Shown: piece after piece, positions 16,590-24,741 of the stretch
Layout of the letters: every line of letters begins with the position of its first letter
Position numbering within the stretch: the stretch's first letter is position 1
Source of the DNA: Bacteroidales bacterium
Lineage (GTDB): Bacteria; Bacteroidota; Bacteroidia; Bacteroidales; VadinHA17
Direction: 5' to 3'
DNA length: 32,577 nucleotides
Assembly (NCBI GenBank): GCA_024763075.1
Contig: JANTGF010000002.1
Location: forward strand, 71,831 to 104,407
The notes under the pieces: generated by a model
The model's database searches: none
The model's input: only the letters and a program-made list of their open reading frames with translations
Told to the model about the DNA's origin: nothing
Program-made: the position numbers and the translations under genes

Positions 16590-17762
16590 ATGGCTGAACT
16601 GCAAAAAACAAATGATTCTCAGGAGGAGAAGAATATTGAATCCCGGGAAACGAATGTGGATACTGAAGAAGTAAAAGAGAAAAAGAGTTCCGGAAGAAAG
16701 GGCCCGGTTACCTGGATAACCAGGTTCGTATTTCTTTTGGTTATTGCTATTTTTGTCTGGTATTTGTATGCAGATCGTTATACTCCCTACACTGATCAGG
16801 CCAGGGTAACTGAGCTAGTGATCCCTATTGTTCCCCGCGTATCAGGTTATCTCACTGAAGTAAATGTGAAGTTGCACAGTGTTGTTTCCTGGAACCAGTT
16901 GCTTTTTGAGATAGATAAGAGACCCTACGAGCTGGCAGTTCAAAAAGCAGAAGCTAATGTTGAGAATGTAGCTCAGCAAATGGGTGCCCAGGGTGCTTCG
17001 GTAAAATCTGCAGCCAGTAGTGTTGGGGTGGCCAGAGCCCAGCTGGATCGTGCACAACGTAATTATGACAGGACTCAGCGGATCATTAAGAAAAACCCTG
17101 GTGCCGTATCCCAGGCTGACCTTGACCGTGTTGAAACTTCTCTGAATCAGGCCATAGAAAAACTTTCCTCTGCTGAAGCCAATCTTGAAAAGACAAAAAA
17201 GCAGTTGGGAATTGTAGGACCGGAAAACCCACAGCTCAAGTTGGCTGTCTCAGAGCTTGAACAGGCCCAGCTTGATCTGTCTTTTACCAACTTATATGCT
17301 CCCGGTTCAGGTTATATAGAAAGTTTTAATATTGATCTAGGCTATTATTGTCAGGCAGGGCAACCACTGGCTACCCTGGTTACCAAACATGATATCTGGA
17401 TTCAGGCTGATTACAGGGAAAATAATATTACAAACATGAAACCAGGAAACAAAGTTGATTTTATACTCGATGTTGCTCCGGGTATGATATTTAGTGGGAC
17501 CGTTCGAAGCATTGGCTACGGGGTGAGTTCGGGGAATCCGGTGAACAGAGGGGGACTCCCCGAAATAAGTAGTTCCGGTTCCTGGCTGCGTGACCCGCAA
17601 AGATTTCCGGTCAGTATTACATTGAATGATGAAGATGCGAGGAAGCTGTGCAGGGCCGGAGGACAGGCCGATGTTGTGGTCTATACAGGAGATCGAACTT
17701 TTTTAAATACCATTGGAAGATTCCAGATATGGGTAAACAGTTGGCTGTCTTATGTCAGGTAA
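16590..17762 (+). CDS. HlyD/EmrA-family membrane fusion protein
   Basis: A 390-residue periplasmic adaptor of a tripartite efflux pump. A charged 40-residue cytoplasmic tail precedes one TM helix (about 42-60), then YTPYTDQARV and VPRVSGYLTEVNVKLHSVVSWNQLLFEID, the first lipoyl half. A long coiled coil spans about 110-215 (VARAQLDRAQRNYDRTQRII and SLNQAIEKLSSAEANLEKTKKQL). The second lipoyl half follows (DLSFTNLYAPGSGYIESFNIDLGYYCQAGQPL) with a beta-barrel near 265-350. It links the next protein to the outer-membrane factor two genes on. Overlaps the next gene by 11 bp. Confidence 0.95.
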   Translation: MAELQKTNDSQEEKNIESRETNVDTEEVKEKKSSGRKGPVTWITRFVFLLVIAIFVWYLYADRYTPYTDQARVTELVIPIVPRVSGYLTEVNVKLHSVVSWNQLLFEIDKRPYELAVQKAEANVENVAQQMGAQGASVKSAASSVGVARAQLDRAQRNYDRTQRIIKKNPGAVSQADLDRVETSLNQAIEKLSSAEANLEKTKKQLGIVGPENPQLKLAVSELEQAQLDLSFTNLYAPGSGYIESFNIDLGYYCQAGQPLATLVTKHDIWIQADYRENNITNMKPGNKVDFILDVAPGMIFSGTVRSIGYGVSSGNPVNRGGLPEISSSGSWLRDPQRFPVSITLNDEDARKLCRAGGQADVVVYTGDRTFLNTIGRFQIWVNSWLSYVR

Positions 17763-18843
17763 GATTATGCAGATATGGAGGTTAAGGTGGTTTGATAAGA
17801 GGGAAATATCGTCTTTCAGATATGCTCTTGGTGCAAGCCTGGCAGCCCTTATTGCCTTTGGGTTTGCCTGGGAAATGTCATTTCTTGTTCCTGTTTTGTT
17901 ACTTGGTTTCCTTGCTCCGGGTGCAAAAAGACCAACCTTTCAGGGGGGAGTTTTATTTGTGGGCCAGATCGCTTTTGCAAGTATAATCAGTTTGATTTTT
18001 TGCATTTTTTTCTTAGACTATATGTTAATTTACCTCCCTCTGCTGGCGCTTTTATTTTTTTATTTATTCTTTACTGAGAAGATCAAGCCTGTGCCTAAAA
18101 CATGGTTGCTGGTTTCTTTTCTTCTGATACCGCTACTTGGATTACAATCTATGAAAATTGCTTATTTTATTACAATAAGCCTGATTTTTAATTCAGCTGT
18201 TTCACTGCTTATTGTCTGGATTGTTTTTGCATTATTGCCTGATCCTGCATCTGAACAAACAGAAAATATTCCTGAAATAACAAAGATGGAAGCCCCGGGT
18301 AATTCCGACAGAGAGAAGTTACAACTGGCACTGGAAAGGCTTATCGTTGTTTTTCCGGTTGTCCTTTTTTTCTTCTTTTTTCAATGGACAGGATCTGCTT
18401 TGGTTCTGATCTTTATTGCCATCTTATCCATGCAACCCGGGTTTGCTAAGGATTTTAAGGCAGGTAAGATACTGATTGCTGGAAACCTGATGGGAGGTAT
18501 TGCCTCAATTGTTGTTTATGAGTGGCTTGTAATAGTACCGGAATTTTATTTCCTGGGACTTTTAGTTTTCCTGACAGGCTTAGTGGTGTCCATTAATTTG
18601 TTCTCTTCGAAACCGGTAGCACCGCTCTATGGGATGGCTTTTTCAACGTTCCTGTTGATTATTGGAAAATCTACCACTGGAACTGAAGATGCCGGTGCAA
18701 GTGTCTGGATTCGGGTTTTACAGATATTAACGGCTGTGATCTATATTGTATTTGCATTTGGTTTGATAGAATACTTCAAAAACAACAGAAAGGATCGAAA
18801 AGCAAGCAGATTAAGTAAGAAGATAGCTCCGAAATTGAGTTAA
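17752..18843 (+). CDS. DUF2955/FUSC-like inner-membrane transporter
   Basis: A 363-residue polytopic membrane protein in two similar halves, each of about five helices (residues 25-165 and 205-345) joined by a charged linker around 170-195. The first half opens with SFRYALGASLAALIAFGFAWEMSFLVPVLLLGFLAPGAKRPTF, the pattern of DUF2955/AaeB-FUSC aromatic-acid exporters. Its start (17752) overlaps the adaptor gene; an alternative ATG is at 17767. With the adaptor and outer-membrane lipoprotein it makes a three-component export pump; by family, weak organic acids or other small toxic molecules are likely substrates, but none is shown by the sequence. Confidence 0.85.
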   Translation: MSGKIMQIWRLRWFDKREISSFRYALGASLAALIAFGFAWEMSFLVPVLLLGFLAPGAKRPTFQGGVLFVGQIAFASIISLIFCIFFLDYMLIYLPLLALLFFYLFFTEKIKPVPKTWLLVSFLLIPLLGLQSMKIAYFITISLIFNSAVSLLIVWIVFALLPDPASEQTENIPEITKMEAPGNSDREKLQLALERLIVVFPVVLFFFFFQWTGSALVLIFIAILSMQPGFAKDFKAGKILIAGNLMGGIASIVVYEWLVIVPEFYFLGLLVFLTGLVVSINLFSSKPVAPLYGMAFSTFLLIIGKSTTGTEDAGASVWIRVLQILTAVIYIVFAFGLIEYFKNNRKDRKASRLSKKIAPKLS

Positions 18844-18854
18844 GAAATTGAATA

Positions 18855-20264
18855 ATGAAACATACCTTCAGATTTTTTATTTTTCTGGTAATTATAAGTT
18901 TTTCAGGATGTATGCTGGGACCTGATTTTCAAAAACCGGCATATGAAAGCCCTGAGCATTTCCGTTTTGATTTTGGTGAAAGTGATTCTCTGATGATGAA
19001 TCTGAGATGGTGGGAAATTCTGGGAGAACCTGAACTGGATTCTTTAATAAGGATTGCCTTAGCTGAAAATAAAGATGTTTTAATTGCTGCCCAACGTATT
19101 GAAGCTGCTAAAGCAAATATTGGTTTTACAAAGGCTGATCAATGGCCTGCCTTCAGATATGGAGTAGCAGTGTCAGGTTCGAATGGAAATAGTTCCGGGA
19201 CATTTAACGCTTATCCTGAACTATCCTGGGAAATTGGATTTTGGGGAAAATACAGACGAATGAACGAGGCAGCAAGAGCAGGATTCCTGGCTACCACCTA
19301 TGCAAAACAAACGATTCAACTATCCTTGATTTCAGCGGTTGCGAGTACATATTATACTATTTTGGCAAGTTATAACCAGTATCAGATTTCAATGAAGACG
19401 CTTTCTTCCAGAGACAGTGGATTGATTATTATGAAAGATAAGCATGAGGGGGGCCTTATTGCTTTAATGGATTTGAATCAGGCTCAGATTCAGCGTGATC
19501 TTGCAGCAGCTGCAGTTCCCACTTATAAACGGTTAATTGCATTAAATGAAAATGCTTTAAATATTTTGCTGGGAAGGTATCCCATGGAAATTAAAAGAGA
19601 TGTTTCCTTTTCTGAACTGGAATATAATCTGGATATTCCTGTCGGGATTCCTTCTGAAATCCTGGAAAGGAGGCCCGATGTAAAACAAGCTGAAGCTCTT
19701 TATGAAGAACAAAATGCACAAATAGGTGTTGCTGAAGCCATGAGGTGGCCTTCCATCAGCCTGACGGGTTTGCTGGGAGTTGCCAGTAATGAGCTTCTCA
19801 GCTTATCTTCCTACGGGCTTGCATGGTCTGCAGGAGCCAGCGTATTTGGGCCGGTATTTCAATTTGGTAAAAATAAAAGAAGGGTTGAAATTGCTAAAGC
19901 AAATGCACAGGCCGCTTTATTACAATATGAGAATATTGCAAACCAATCATTTAAGGATGTTGCGGATGCGCTTGTTAGCATTGAAACATATAAAGAAGAA
20001 TTGATTGCACAAAGATCAAGGACTAAAACAGCCATACTTTCAGAAACACTGGCAGGAATCAGATATGAGGAAGGGACAACTACATACCTTGAAGTATTGG
20101 AGCAGCAACGACAATCATTTTCTGCTCAACTGGATCTTTTAGCGAATGAGTTAAACTTAATAAATTCATATATATATCTTTACAAGGCATTAGGTGGTGG
20201 GTGGCTTTCACCGGAAGATGAAAGATTGTATCTGGAAGAACTTAAGGTAAATCAGCAAGAATAG
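18855..20264 (+). CDS. TolC/NodT-family outer-membrane efflux lipoprotein
   Basis: A 469-residue outer-membrane channel subunit. Signal peptide with lipobox FSGC (Cys19), followed by MLGPDFQKP, the usual N-terminus of OprM/NodT-type lipoproteins (GPDY.P). Two repeated OEP halves: WWEILGEPELDSLIRIALAENKDVLIAAQRIEAAKANIGFTKADQWP, and the second marked by SEILERRPDVKQAEALYEEQNAQIGVAEAMRWPSISLTG. Forms a trimeric channel through the outer membrane and docks to the adaptor encoded first in the operon. Starts 11 bp after the preceding gene. Assignment sure. Confidence 0.96.
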   Translation: MKHTFRFFIFLVIISFSGCMLGPDFQKPAYESPEHFRFDFGESDSLMMNLRWWEILGEPELDSLIRIALAENKDVLIAAQRIEAAKANIGFTKADQWPAFRYGVAVSGSNGNSSGTFNAYPELSWEIGFWGKYRRMNEAARAGFLATTYAKQTIQLSLISAVASTYYTILASYNQYQISMKTLSSRDSGLIIMKDKHEGGLIALMDLNQAQIQRDLAAAAVPTYKRLIALNENALNILLGRYPMEIKRDVSFSELEYNLDIPVGIPSEILERRPDVKQAEALYEEQNAQIGVAEAMRWPSISLTGLLGVASNELLSLSSYGLAWSAGASVFGPVFQFGKNKRRVEIAKANAQAALLQYENIANQSFKDVADALVSIETYKEELIAQRSRTKTAILSETLAGIRYEEGTTTYLEVLEQQRQSFSAQLDLLANELNLINSYIYLYKALGGGWLSPEDERLYLEELKVNQQE

Positions 20265-20338
20265 TTTGATTTTTATGTTTTATTAATTACGACTTTTAAC
20301 ATATATCTGTATTTTTATAAATCTTAAAAATTTTAATC

Positions 20339-21415
20339 ATGAGTGATTTGAATGAAAAAAAACAGGAAGAGGTTTATATGTCCAGGGCAATAAGAGCAAC
20401 CTTGAGAATTAGCTTTATTGCATTGGTCTTTATTTTCAGTTATTTGATTCTTAAGCCATTTTTAGGACTGGTTTTGTGGGGAATTATTTTTGCAGTCGGG
20501 ATATTTCCCCTGCATAAAAAATTTTCCAGGCTTCTTGGGAACAGAGAGAAACTTTCTGTGGTATTGATTACCTTGGTCGCAGTTTTAATAATATTGCTTC
20601 CGGTTATTTTATTTGCAAGTTCAACGGCTGAGGGTATTGGAAATTTTGCAGCTGCAGTAGATGAAGGTACCTTTAAGGTGCCTCCGCCGAACGCTAAGGT
20701 TGCCGATTGGCCTCTGATTGGCAAATCAACATACGATTTATGGTATTCTGCATCAGAAAATCTAGATCAGTTTATTCATAAATTTAAGCCCCAGATAAAA
20801 GAACTTATTCCTAAACTTTCCCATATGGTTACAGGTTTAGCTGGTGGAATTCTTGCATTTATAATTTCCCTGATCATAGGAGGGGCATTCATGCTGATTG
20901 CAGAACCGGGTAAGAAAACAGCTGACCGGGTATTTCATTTGTTGATAGGAGAAAAAGGGAATGAATTTGCAGATTTGTCCATAGCAACTATTCGTAGTGT
21001 GGTTCAGGGCGTATTGGGTATTGCAGTTATTCAAACAGTTTTCTTAAGTATTGGAATGTTCATGATTGATTTACCGGCAGCCGGAATTGTTTCGGTGATT
21101 ATTTTGATTGTAGCTATTATTCAGTTGCCTCCTATGCTTGTAATGATACCGGTAATAATATATGTTTTTAGCTTTGCAAATACTACACCTGCAATTATTT
21201 TTACCATCTGGAGCATTTTTTGGGCGGCTGCAGATACTTTCTTAAAACCTCTTTTATTAGGGAAAGGAGTAGATATTCCCATGCTGGTTATTTTGCTTGG
21301 TGCAATCGGAGGAATGATTCTGGGTGGACCGGTGGGTTTGTTTGTTGGCTCTGTGGCCCTGGCTCTTGCTTATAAAATATTTCAGGCAATGCTTGACGAG
21401 GATCAAACCGTTTGA
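20339..21415 (+). CDS. AI-2E family transporter (PerM/YdiK, UPF0118)
   Basis: A 358-residue multi-pass membrane protein. Hydrophobic segments occur near 25-60, 75-95, 160-185, and a C-terminal cluster from 215 to 345. The hallmark stretch is SVVQGVLGIAVIQTVFLSIGMFMIDLPAAGIVSVIILIVAIIQLPPMLVMIPV, then LLLGKGVDIPMLVILLGAIGGMILGGPVGLFVGSVALALAYKI. Members are permeases, some sodium/proton antiporters; few export AI-2. It begins 74 bp after the efflux operon, so it could be transcribed with it, although an independent promoter in that gap is possible. Confidence 0.93.
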   Translation: MSDLNEKKQEEVYMSRAIRATLRISFIALVFIFSYLILKPFLGLVLWGIIFAVGIFPLHKKFSRLLGNREKLSVVLITLVAVLIILLPVILFASSTAEGIGNFAAAVDEGTFKVPPPNAKVADWPLIGKSTYDLWYSASENLDQFIHKFKPQIKELIPKLSHMVTGLAGGILAFIISLIIGGAFMLIAEPGKKTADRVFHLLIGEKGNEFADLSIATIRSVVQGVLGIAVIQTVFLSIGMFMIDLPAAGIVSVIILIVAIIQLPPMLVMIPVIIYVFSFANTTPAIIFTIWSIFWAAADTFLKPLLLGKGVDIPMLVILLGAIGGMILGGPVGLFVGSVALALAYKIFQAMLDEDQTV

Positions 21416-21557
21416 ATGATAATAACAAAAAAATGCAAACATATTTTGTTCATTTTATAAAAAGGCTTGCACTTTAAACAACAACATTCTATACTCTATA
21501 CAATGTATTAATATTTAGTTGATTTTGTGTTTTTCAACAAATCCTAATATAAAATCG

Positions 21558-22535
21558 ATGAAGAAGAAAGCCCGTAATATAACCATCTCATTATTTATTG
21601 TTCTTTTTGGGCTGGCCATTTATCCTCTACCCCAAAATCCTCCGGTAAATTACATCGAAAGGGAGACTGGTGAATTGAAAACAGAGAAAGTGGAAGGTGA
21701 GAAATGGCTTATTTGGTTATATAATAACCCAATAGGAGAACTAAGCCTTCACTCATTGGTAAAAAGAAAGTTTGTTTCGGGTATTTATGGCCGGATGATG
21801 GATGCTCCACATTCAGCGGGGAAAATAGATTCTTTCATTAAGAAGTATAACATTGATCTGGAGATTGCTCAAAAGCAGCAGTTTGATTCTTTCAATGATT
21901 TTTTTACAAGAAAGCTTAAGCCTGATGCCCGGAAAATCAATATGGATGAGAATGTGGTAATTTCTCCCGATGATGGGAAAATTCTTGTACTTGAAAATAT
22001 AGGTAATCAGGACTTTCTGGTAAAGGGACATCGGTTTGATATTTTTAGTTTTTTAAATGACAGTAGCCTTGCGAAAAAATATCTGGATGGAAGTCTTTTA
22101 ATTATTAGGCTTGCCCCACCGGATTATCACCGTTTTCATTTTCCGGTAAATGGGAGCATATCTTCTCTTACCAAAGTGAAAGGTGACTATTTTTCGGTTT
22201 CCCCTATTGCTCTGAGAAAAATTACAGAAGTATTTTTGCTTAATAAAAGAGAATATGTGGAGATATCCACAAAAAATTTTGGTAAGGTAATTATGGCAGA
22301 AGTCGGAGCAACCATGGTTGGTAGTATCATTCAGACATATGATGGAAATGTGGCTGTAAAAGGAGAAGAAAAGGGGTATTTTAAGTTCGGTGGTTCTACG
22401 GTTATTCTCATTTTCGAAAATGGAAAGATCAGAATTGATGAGGATCTCGTTCTGAATTCCAAAAAGAAACTTGAGACCACTGTTAAACTGGGTGAACGTA
22501 TTGCCCATAGGATAATGATTACGGACAGTATCTGA
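21558..22535 (+). CDS. psd: Phosphatidylserine decarboxylase, membrane-anchored
   Basis: A 325-residue pyruvoyl-dependent enzyme that makes phosphatidylethanolamine from phosphatidylserine at the inner membrane. I start it at 21558 (MKKKARNITISLFIVLFGLAIYPLP), which supplies an N-terminal membrane anchor; the longer frame lacks support. The catalytic residues are visible: Asp in VISPDDGKIL, His in PPDYHRFHFP, and the self-cleavage site Gly279-Ser280 in FKFGGST, where Ser280 becomes the pyruvoyl group. Residues 45-130 (NNPIGELSLHSLVKRKFVS, QFDSFNDFFTRKLKPDAR) match the family. The gene is followed after 48 bp by an ATP-grasp protein gene and they share the next terminator. Confidence 0.94.
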   Translation: MKKKARNITISLFIVLFGLAIYPLPQNPPVNYIERETGELKTEKVEGEKWLIWLYNNPIGELSLHSLVKRKFVSGIYGRMMDAPHSAGKIDSFIKKYNIDLEIAQKQQFDSFNDFFTRKLKPDARKINMDENVVISPDDGKILVLENIGNQDFLVKGHRFDIFSFLNDSSLAKKYLDGSLLIIRLAPPDYHRFHFPVNGSISSLTKVKGDYFSVSPIALRKITEVFLLNKREYVEISTKNFGKVIMAEVGATMVGSIIQTYDGNVAVKGEEKGYFKFGGSTVILIFENGKIRIDEDLVLNSKKKLETTVKLGERIAHRIMITDSI

Positions 22536-22583
22536 TAGATTGTTTATGCCATGTAGTCCAATTATAATCAGTCGATTTATTAT

Positions 22584-23756
22584 ATGGAAATGATATTTGT
22601 AGACAGACCCTATGTTTCGGATTTTTTTAAAGAAACCATAAAAAAAAATAATTTTCCGGTTGTGCAGACTGAAACTGCCAAAGATCTTGGATTCAGAGAT
22701 GATTACAAACTGTTTTCAGAAGAAGAAGCTGTAAAAGTGGCTGGTAATGGTAACTCACTTTTAATTTATACAAACTCAGAAAATTCAATTGGATGGATGG
22801 CAGAACATTTGGATTACACCGGGCTACCTGAAAAGGTCAACCTGTTTAAAGATAAGGTGCAATTTAGGAAGATGATAAAACCCCTGTTCCGGGATTTTTA
22901 TTTTAAAGAGGTGTATGTGAATGAACTGGATGAACTTGATATAAACCTGCTTCCCTTACCTTTTGTCATAAAACCATCCCTTGGTTTTTTCAGTGTGGGA
23001 GTATATATGGTAATGAACCGGAATGACTGGGAGAATACAAAAACATCCATTCGTTCTGAAATGGCCAGGATAAAAGGGGTTTATCCGGCCGGGGTGGTTG
23101 AAACTTCCGTGTTTATTATTGAAGAGGTAATTGAGGGGGAGGAATTCGCAATAGATGCTTATTACAATTCCAGTGGAAAACCGGTGGTACTGAATATTTT
23201 TAAACATATTTTTTCTTCTGCGGGAGATGTGAGTGACCGGGTTTATATGAGTTCGGGGGAAATCATTGAGAAGAATATGGGACAGTTTACGGAATTCCTG
23301 GCTGAGATTGGTAAGCTTGCGGGTGTTAGAAATTTTCCGGTACATGTAGAGATCAGGAGGGATGCTTTAAGTAATATTGTTCCGGTGGAGATTAATCCTT
23401 TGCGTTTTGGAGGTTTCTGTACTACAGCTGATATAACCTGGTTCTCCTATGGTATTAACTCCTATGAATACTTTTTTTATCAAAAAAGTCCTGATTGGGA
23501 AGAAGTATTGAAAGATAAGGAGGGAAAGATTTACAGTATAATAGTACTGGATAATTCAACGGGTGTGGGTGTGGATGAAATCAGTTCTTTTGACTATGAT
23601 CTGCTTCTCACCCGGTTTGAAAATCCGATAGAACTCCGGAAGCTGGATTATAAAAAATACAATGCTTTCGGATTTGTGTTTGTAGAAACAAAAAAAGAAA
23701 ATTTCCATGAATTGAAAGATATCATGGAATCGGATTTAAGGGAATTTATTAGTTGA
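22584..23756 (+). CDS. ATP-grasp domain protein
   Basis: A 390-residue carboxylate-amine ligase-fold enzyme that would couple ATP hydrolysis to ligation of a carboxylate. The N-terminal 85 residues are an alpha/beta domain (EMIFVDRPYVSDFFKE). The ATP-grasp core covers about 90-300: LPFVIKPSLGFFSVGVYMV (ATP-binding Lys), VFIIEEVIEGEEFAIDAYY, and the metal-binding segment VEIRRDALSNIVPVEINPLRFGG with the acidic Glu and Asn. A 70-residue C-terminal extension follows. I cannot tell the substrate. Probably co-transcribed with psd (48-bp gap) and ends 29 bp before a strong terminator. Confidence 0.9.
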   Translation: MEMIFVDRPYVSDFFKETIKKNNFPVVQTETAKDLGFRDDYKLFSEEEAVKVAGNGNSLLIYTNSENSIGWMAEHLDYTGLPEKVNLFKDKVQFRKMIKPLFRDFYFKEVYVNELDELDINLLPLPFVIKPSLGFFSVGVYMVMNRNDWENTKTSIRSEMARIKGVYPAGVVETSVFIIEEVIEGEEFAIDAYYNSSGKPVVLNIFKHIFSSAGDVSDRVYMSSGEIIEKNMGQFTEFLAEIGKLAGVRNFPVHVEIRRDALSNIVPVEINPLRFGGFCTTADITWFSYGINSYEYFFYQKSPDWEEVLKDKEGKIYSIIVLDNSTGVGVDEISSFDYDLLLTRFENPIELRKLDYKKYNAFGFVFVETKKENFHELKDIMESDLREFIS

Positions 23757-23785
23757 TATGGAATGATGTAGCACGGTGATCAAGT

Positions 23786-23821
23786 AAAAAAGCCCCGGAT
23801 TTTTAAATCCGGGGCTTTTTT
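23786..23821. terminator. Strong bidirectional intrinsic terminator
   Basis: A 12-bp perfect stem (AGCCCCGGATTT and AAATCCGGGGCT) with a 2-4 base loop, flanked by A-run on the left and T-run on the right. It reads as a rho-independent terminator on both strands, so it can end both the psd/ATP-grasp transcript (plus) and the tRNA-Asp transcript (minus). Confidence 0.92.
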
Positions 23822-23831
23822 ACTGTTTCAG

Positions 23832-23905
23832 CGGTCACGACGAGACTCGAACTCGCGACCTCCGGCGTGACAGGCCGGCATTCTAACCAACTGAACTACA
23901 TGACC
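23832..23905 (-). tRNA. tRNA-Asp (anticodon GTC)
   Basis: 74-nt gene read on the minus strand. The acceptor stem pairs GGTCATG with CGTGACC (one T-G wobble), followed by discriminator G. The D-arm contains GTAGTTCAGTTGG, the anticodon stem is GCCGG/CCGGC around loop CTGTCAC with GTC at 23869-23871 (minus strand), and the T-arm has the GTTCGAGTC consensus. No CCA is encoded. It ends 11 bases before the terminator hairpin. All pairing expected of tRNA-Asp is intact, so it should be functional. Confidence 0.96.
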
Positions 23906-23938
23906 GAAACTATATACTACCATTAAAAGAACGTACCC
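23906..23938 (-). repeat. 5' leader of intact tRNA-Asp, duplicated copy A
   Basis: The 33 bases before the tRNA 5' end (plus-strand text gaaactatatactaccatta, continuing to 23938) resemble the 33 bases before the decayed copy at 24058-24090 at about two-thirds to three-quarters of positions. This shows that the duplicated unit included the leader. It probably carries the tRNA promoter, but I see no consensus -7 box. Confidence 0.6.
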
Positions 23939-24057
23939 GGCCGGCATTCTAACCAATCCCGAAAACCTTGAAATCTTTGATTTCTTAGCTTTCCGAGGAT
24001 CCTCGATTTTGTAATGAATCAGAGATTCTGACAAAATCGGGACTGAACTACATGACC
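23939..24057 (-). pseudogene. Decayed second tRNA-Asp copy (5' half only) split by an 86-bp insertion
   Basis: On the minus strand, bases 24057-24043 repeat the first 15 nt of the intact tRNA exactly (acceptor 5' strand plus start of D-arm). Bases 23956-23939 repeat the next 18 nt exactly (rest of the D-arm and 5' side of the anticodon stem). Between them is an 86-bp palindromic insert. The copy stops at the anticodon stem: there is no anticodon loop, variable loop, T-arm or 3' acceptor strand, so it cannot make a tRNA. The 33 retained bases are identical to the working gene, which implies recent duplication or conversion. Confidence 0.85.
23957..24042. repeat. 86-bp palindromic two-hairpin element (REPIN/MITE-like)
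   Basis: The insert begins TCCCGA and ends TCGGGA, and its exact midpoint is the centre of CGAGGATCCTCG, a 12-bp perfect palindrome. The two arms are imperfect inverted repeats over the full length (ATCTxTGATT matches 9 of 10 in both). Each arm also folds alone: GAAATC-ttt-GATTTC on the left, and on the right CGATTTTG (24004-24011) with CAAAATCG (24032-24039) enclosing GAATC-aga-GATTC. Two inverted hairpins flanking a short centre is the layout of REPIN/BIME elements mobilised by RAYT transposases. No target duplication is evident with these boundaries. No second copy was noticed in the window. Confidence 0.75.
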
Positions 24058-24090
24058 GAAACTAATAACTACTATGAAAAGAACATGTGG
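24058..24090 (-). repeat. 5' leader of decayed tRNA-Asp copy, duplicated copy B
   Basis: Counterpart of the leader at 23906-23938; the segments gaaact, actac/actact and aaaagaac are shared in order with small substitutions and a 1-bp shift. It retains a potential promoter, so the decayed copy may still be transcribed toward the intact tRNA. Confidence 0.55.
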
Positions 24091-24210
24091 CCATAAAAAA
24101 ATGACCGTTTTTTCACTAAATTAAATGTGCTATAAAATTAGTGCTGCAAAATTAATCTAATTTTTAGATTTCCAAAAGATAAAAGTTGAAAAATTTGAAA
24201 AAAACAGCAA

Positions 24211-24741
24211 TCATTCAAAAAAACTAAATTGTACATTGCCATATTTGCGGTGTTCGATAAAATGAGGATGTACTGAGAAATTCTGTTTTGAAGAATGTTC
24301 CAGTATAAACCTTCCGTTTTCTTTCAGTAAGCTGTATTCAAAAATCATATCCGGTAGTTTTTCTGTCCCCGGCATATCATATGGAGGATCTGCAAAAATC
24401 AGGTCATATCGGTCAGGTGTATTTCGTATGGCCCTGAATGCATCAGTATGAAAAACCTTTATTTGTTCAAATTTAAATTCAGAGATTGTTTTTTCAATAA
24501 AACTGATATGTTTTCTGTTTTTTTCAACCAGGTGTGCTTCAATACAACCCCGGGAAACAAATTCAAACCCTATACCTCCGGTACCGGAAAAAAGGTCCAA
24601 TACTTTGACTTTTTCCAAATCATAATAATTAACCAGAATGTTAAACAGACTTTCTTTGGCCGTATCAGTGGTTGGTCGTGCCCTGAAATTTTTCGGAGGA
24701 TAGAGATGCCGGCCCTTGTGTGTGCCACTTATGATACGCAA
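24211..24741 (-). CDS. rsmD: 16S rRNA (guanine(966)-N2)-methyltransferase RsmD
   Basis: A 176-residue class I SAM-dependent methyltransferase that modifies G966 of 16S rRNA in the assembling 30S subunit. It begins MRIISGTHKGRHLYPP, the family N-terminus, with RPTTDTAKESLFNIL next, the SAM-binding loop LDLFSGTGGIGFE (about 48-60), VEKN as the acidic strand-2 end, and the catalytic DPPY at 118-121. Length is normal for the family. Its start overlaps the end of the DUF3822 gene by 13 bp, so it is the last gene of a three-gene minus-strand operon. Confidence 0.96.
   Translation of the reverse strand: MRIISGTHKGRHLYPPKNFRARPTTDTAKESLFNILVNYYDLEKVKVLDLFSGTGGIGFEFVSRGCIEAHLVEKNRKHISFIEKTISEFKFEQIKVFHTDAFRAIRNTPDRYDLIFADPPYDMPGTEKLPDMIFEYSLLKENGRFILEHSSKQNFSVHPHFIEHRKYGNVQFSFFE

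Noticed and set aside
23828-24034. 68-codon minus-strand frame
   Set aside because: Runs through the tRNA-Asp gene, the decayed copy and the palindromic insert; not a protein gene.
23957-24042. tRNA intron in the D-arm
   Set aside because: The host copy lacks its anticodon loop, T-arm and 3' acceptor strand, so splicing could not restore a tRNA; the palindromic structure fits a mobile element better.
23832-24057. Attachment site of an integrative element at tRNA-Asp
   Set aside because: No integrase gene nearby, and the duplicated part is the 5' half with its leader, not the 3' end normally used.
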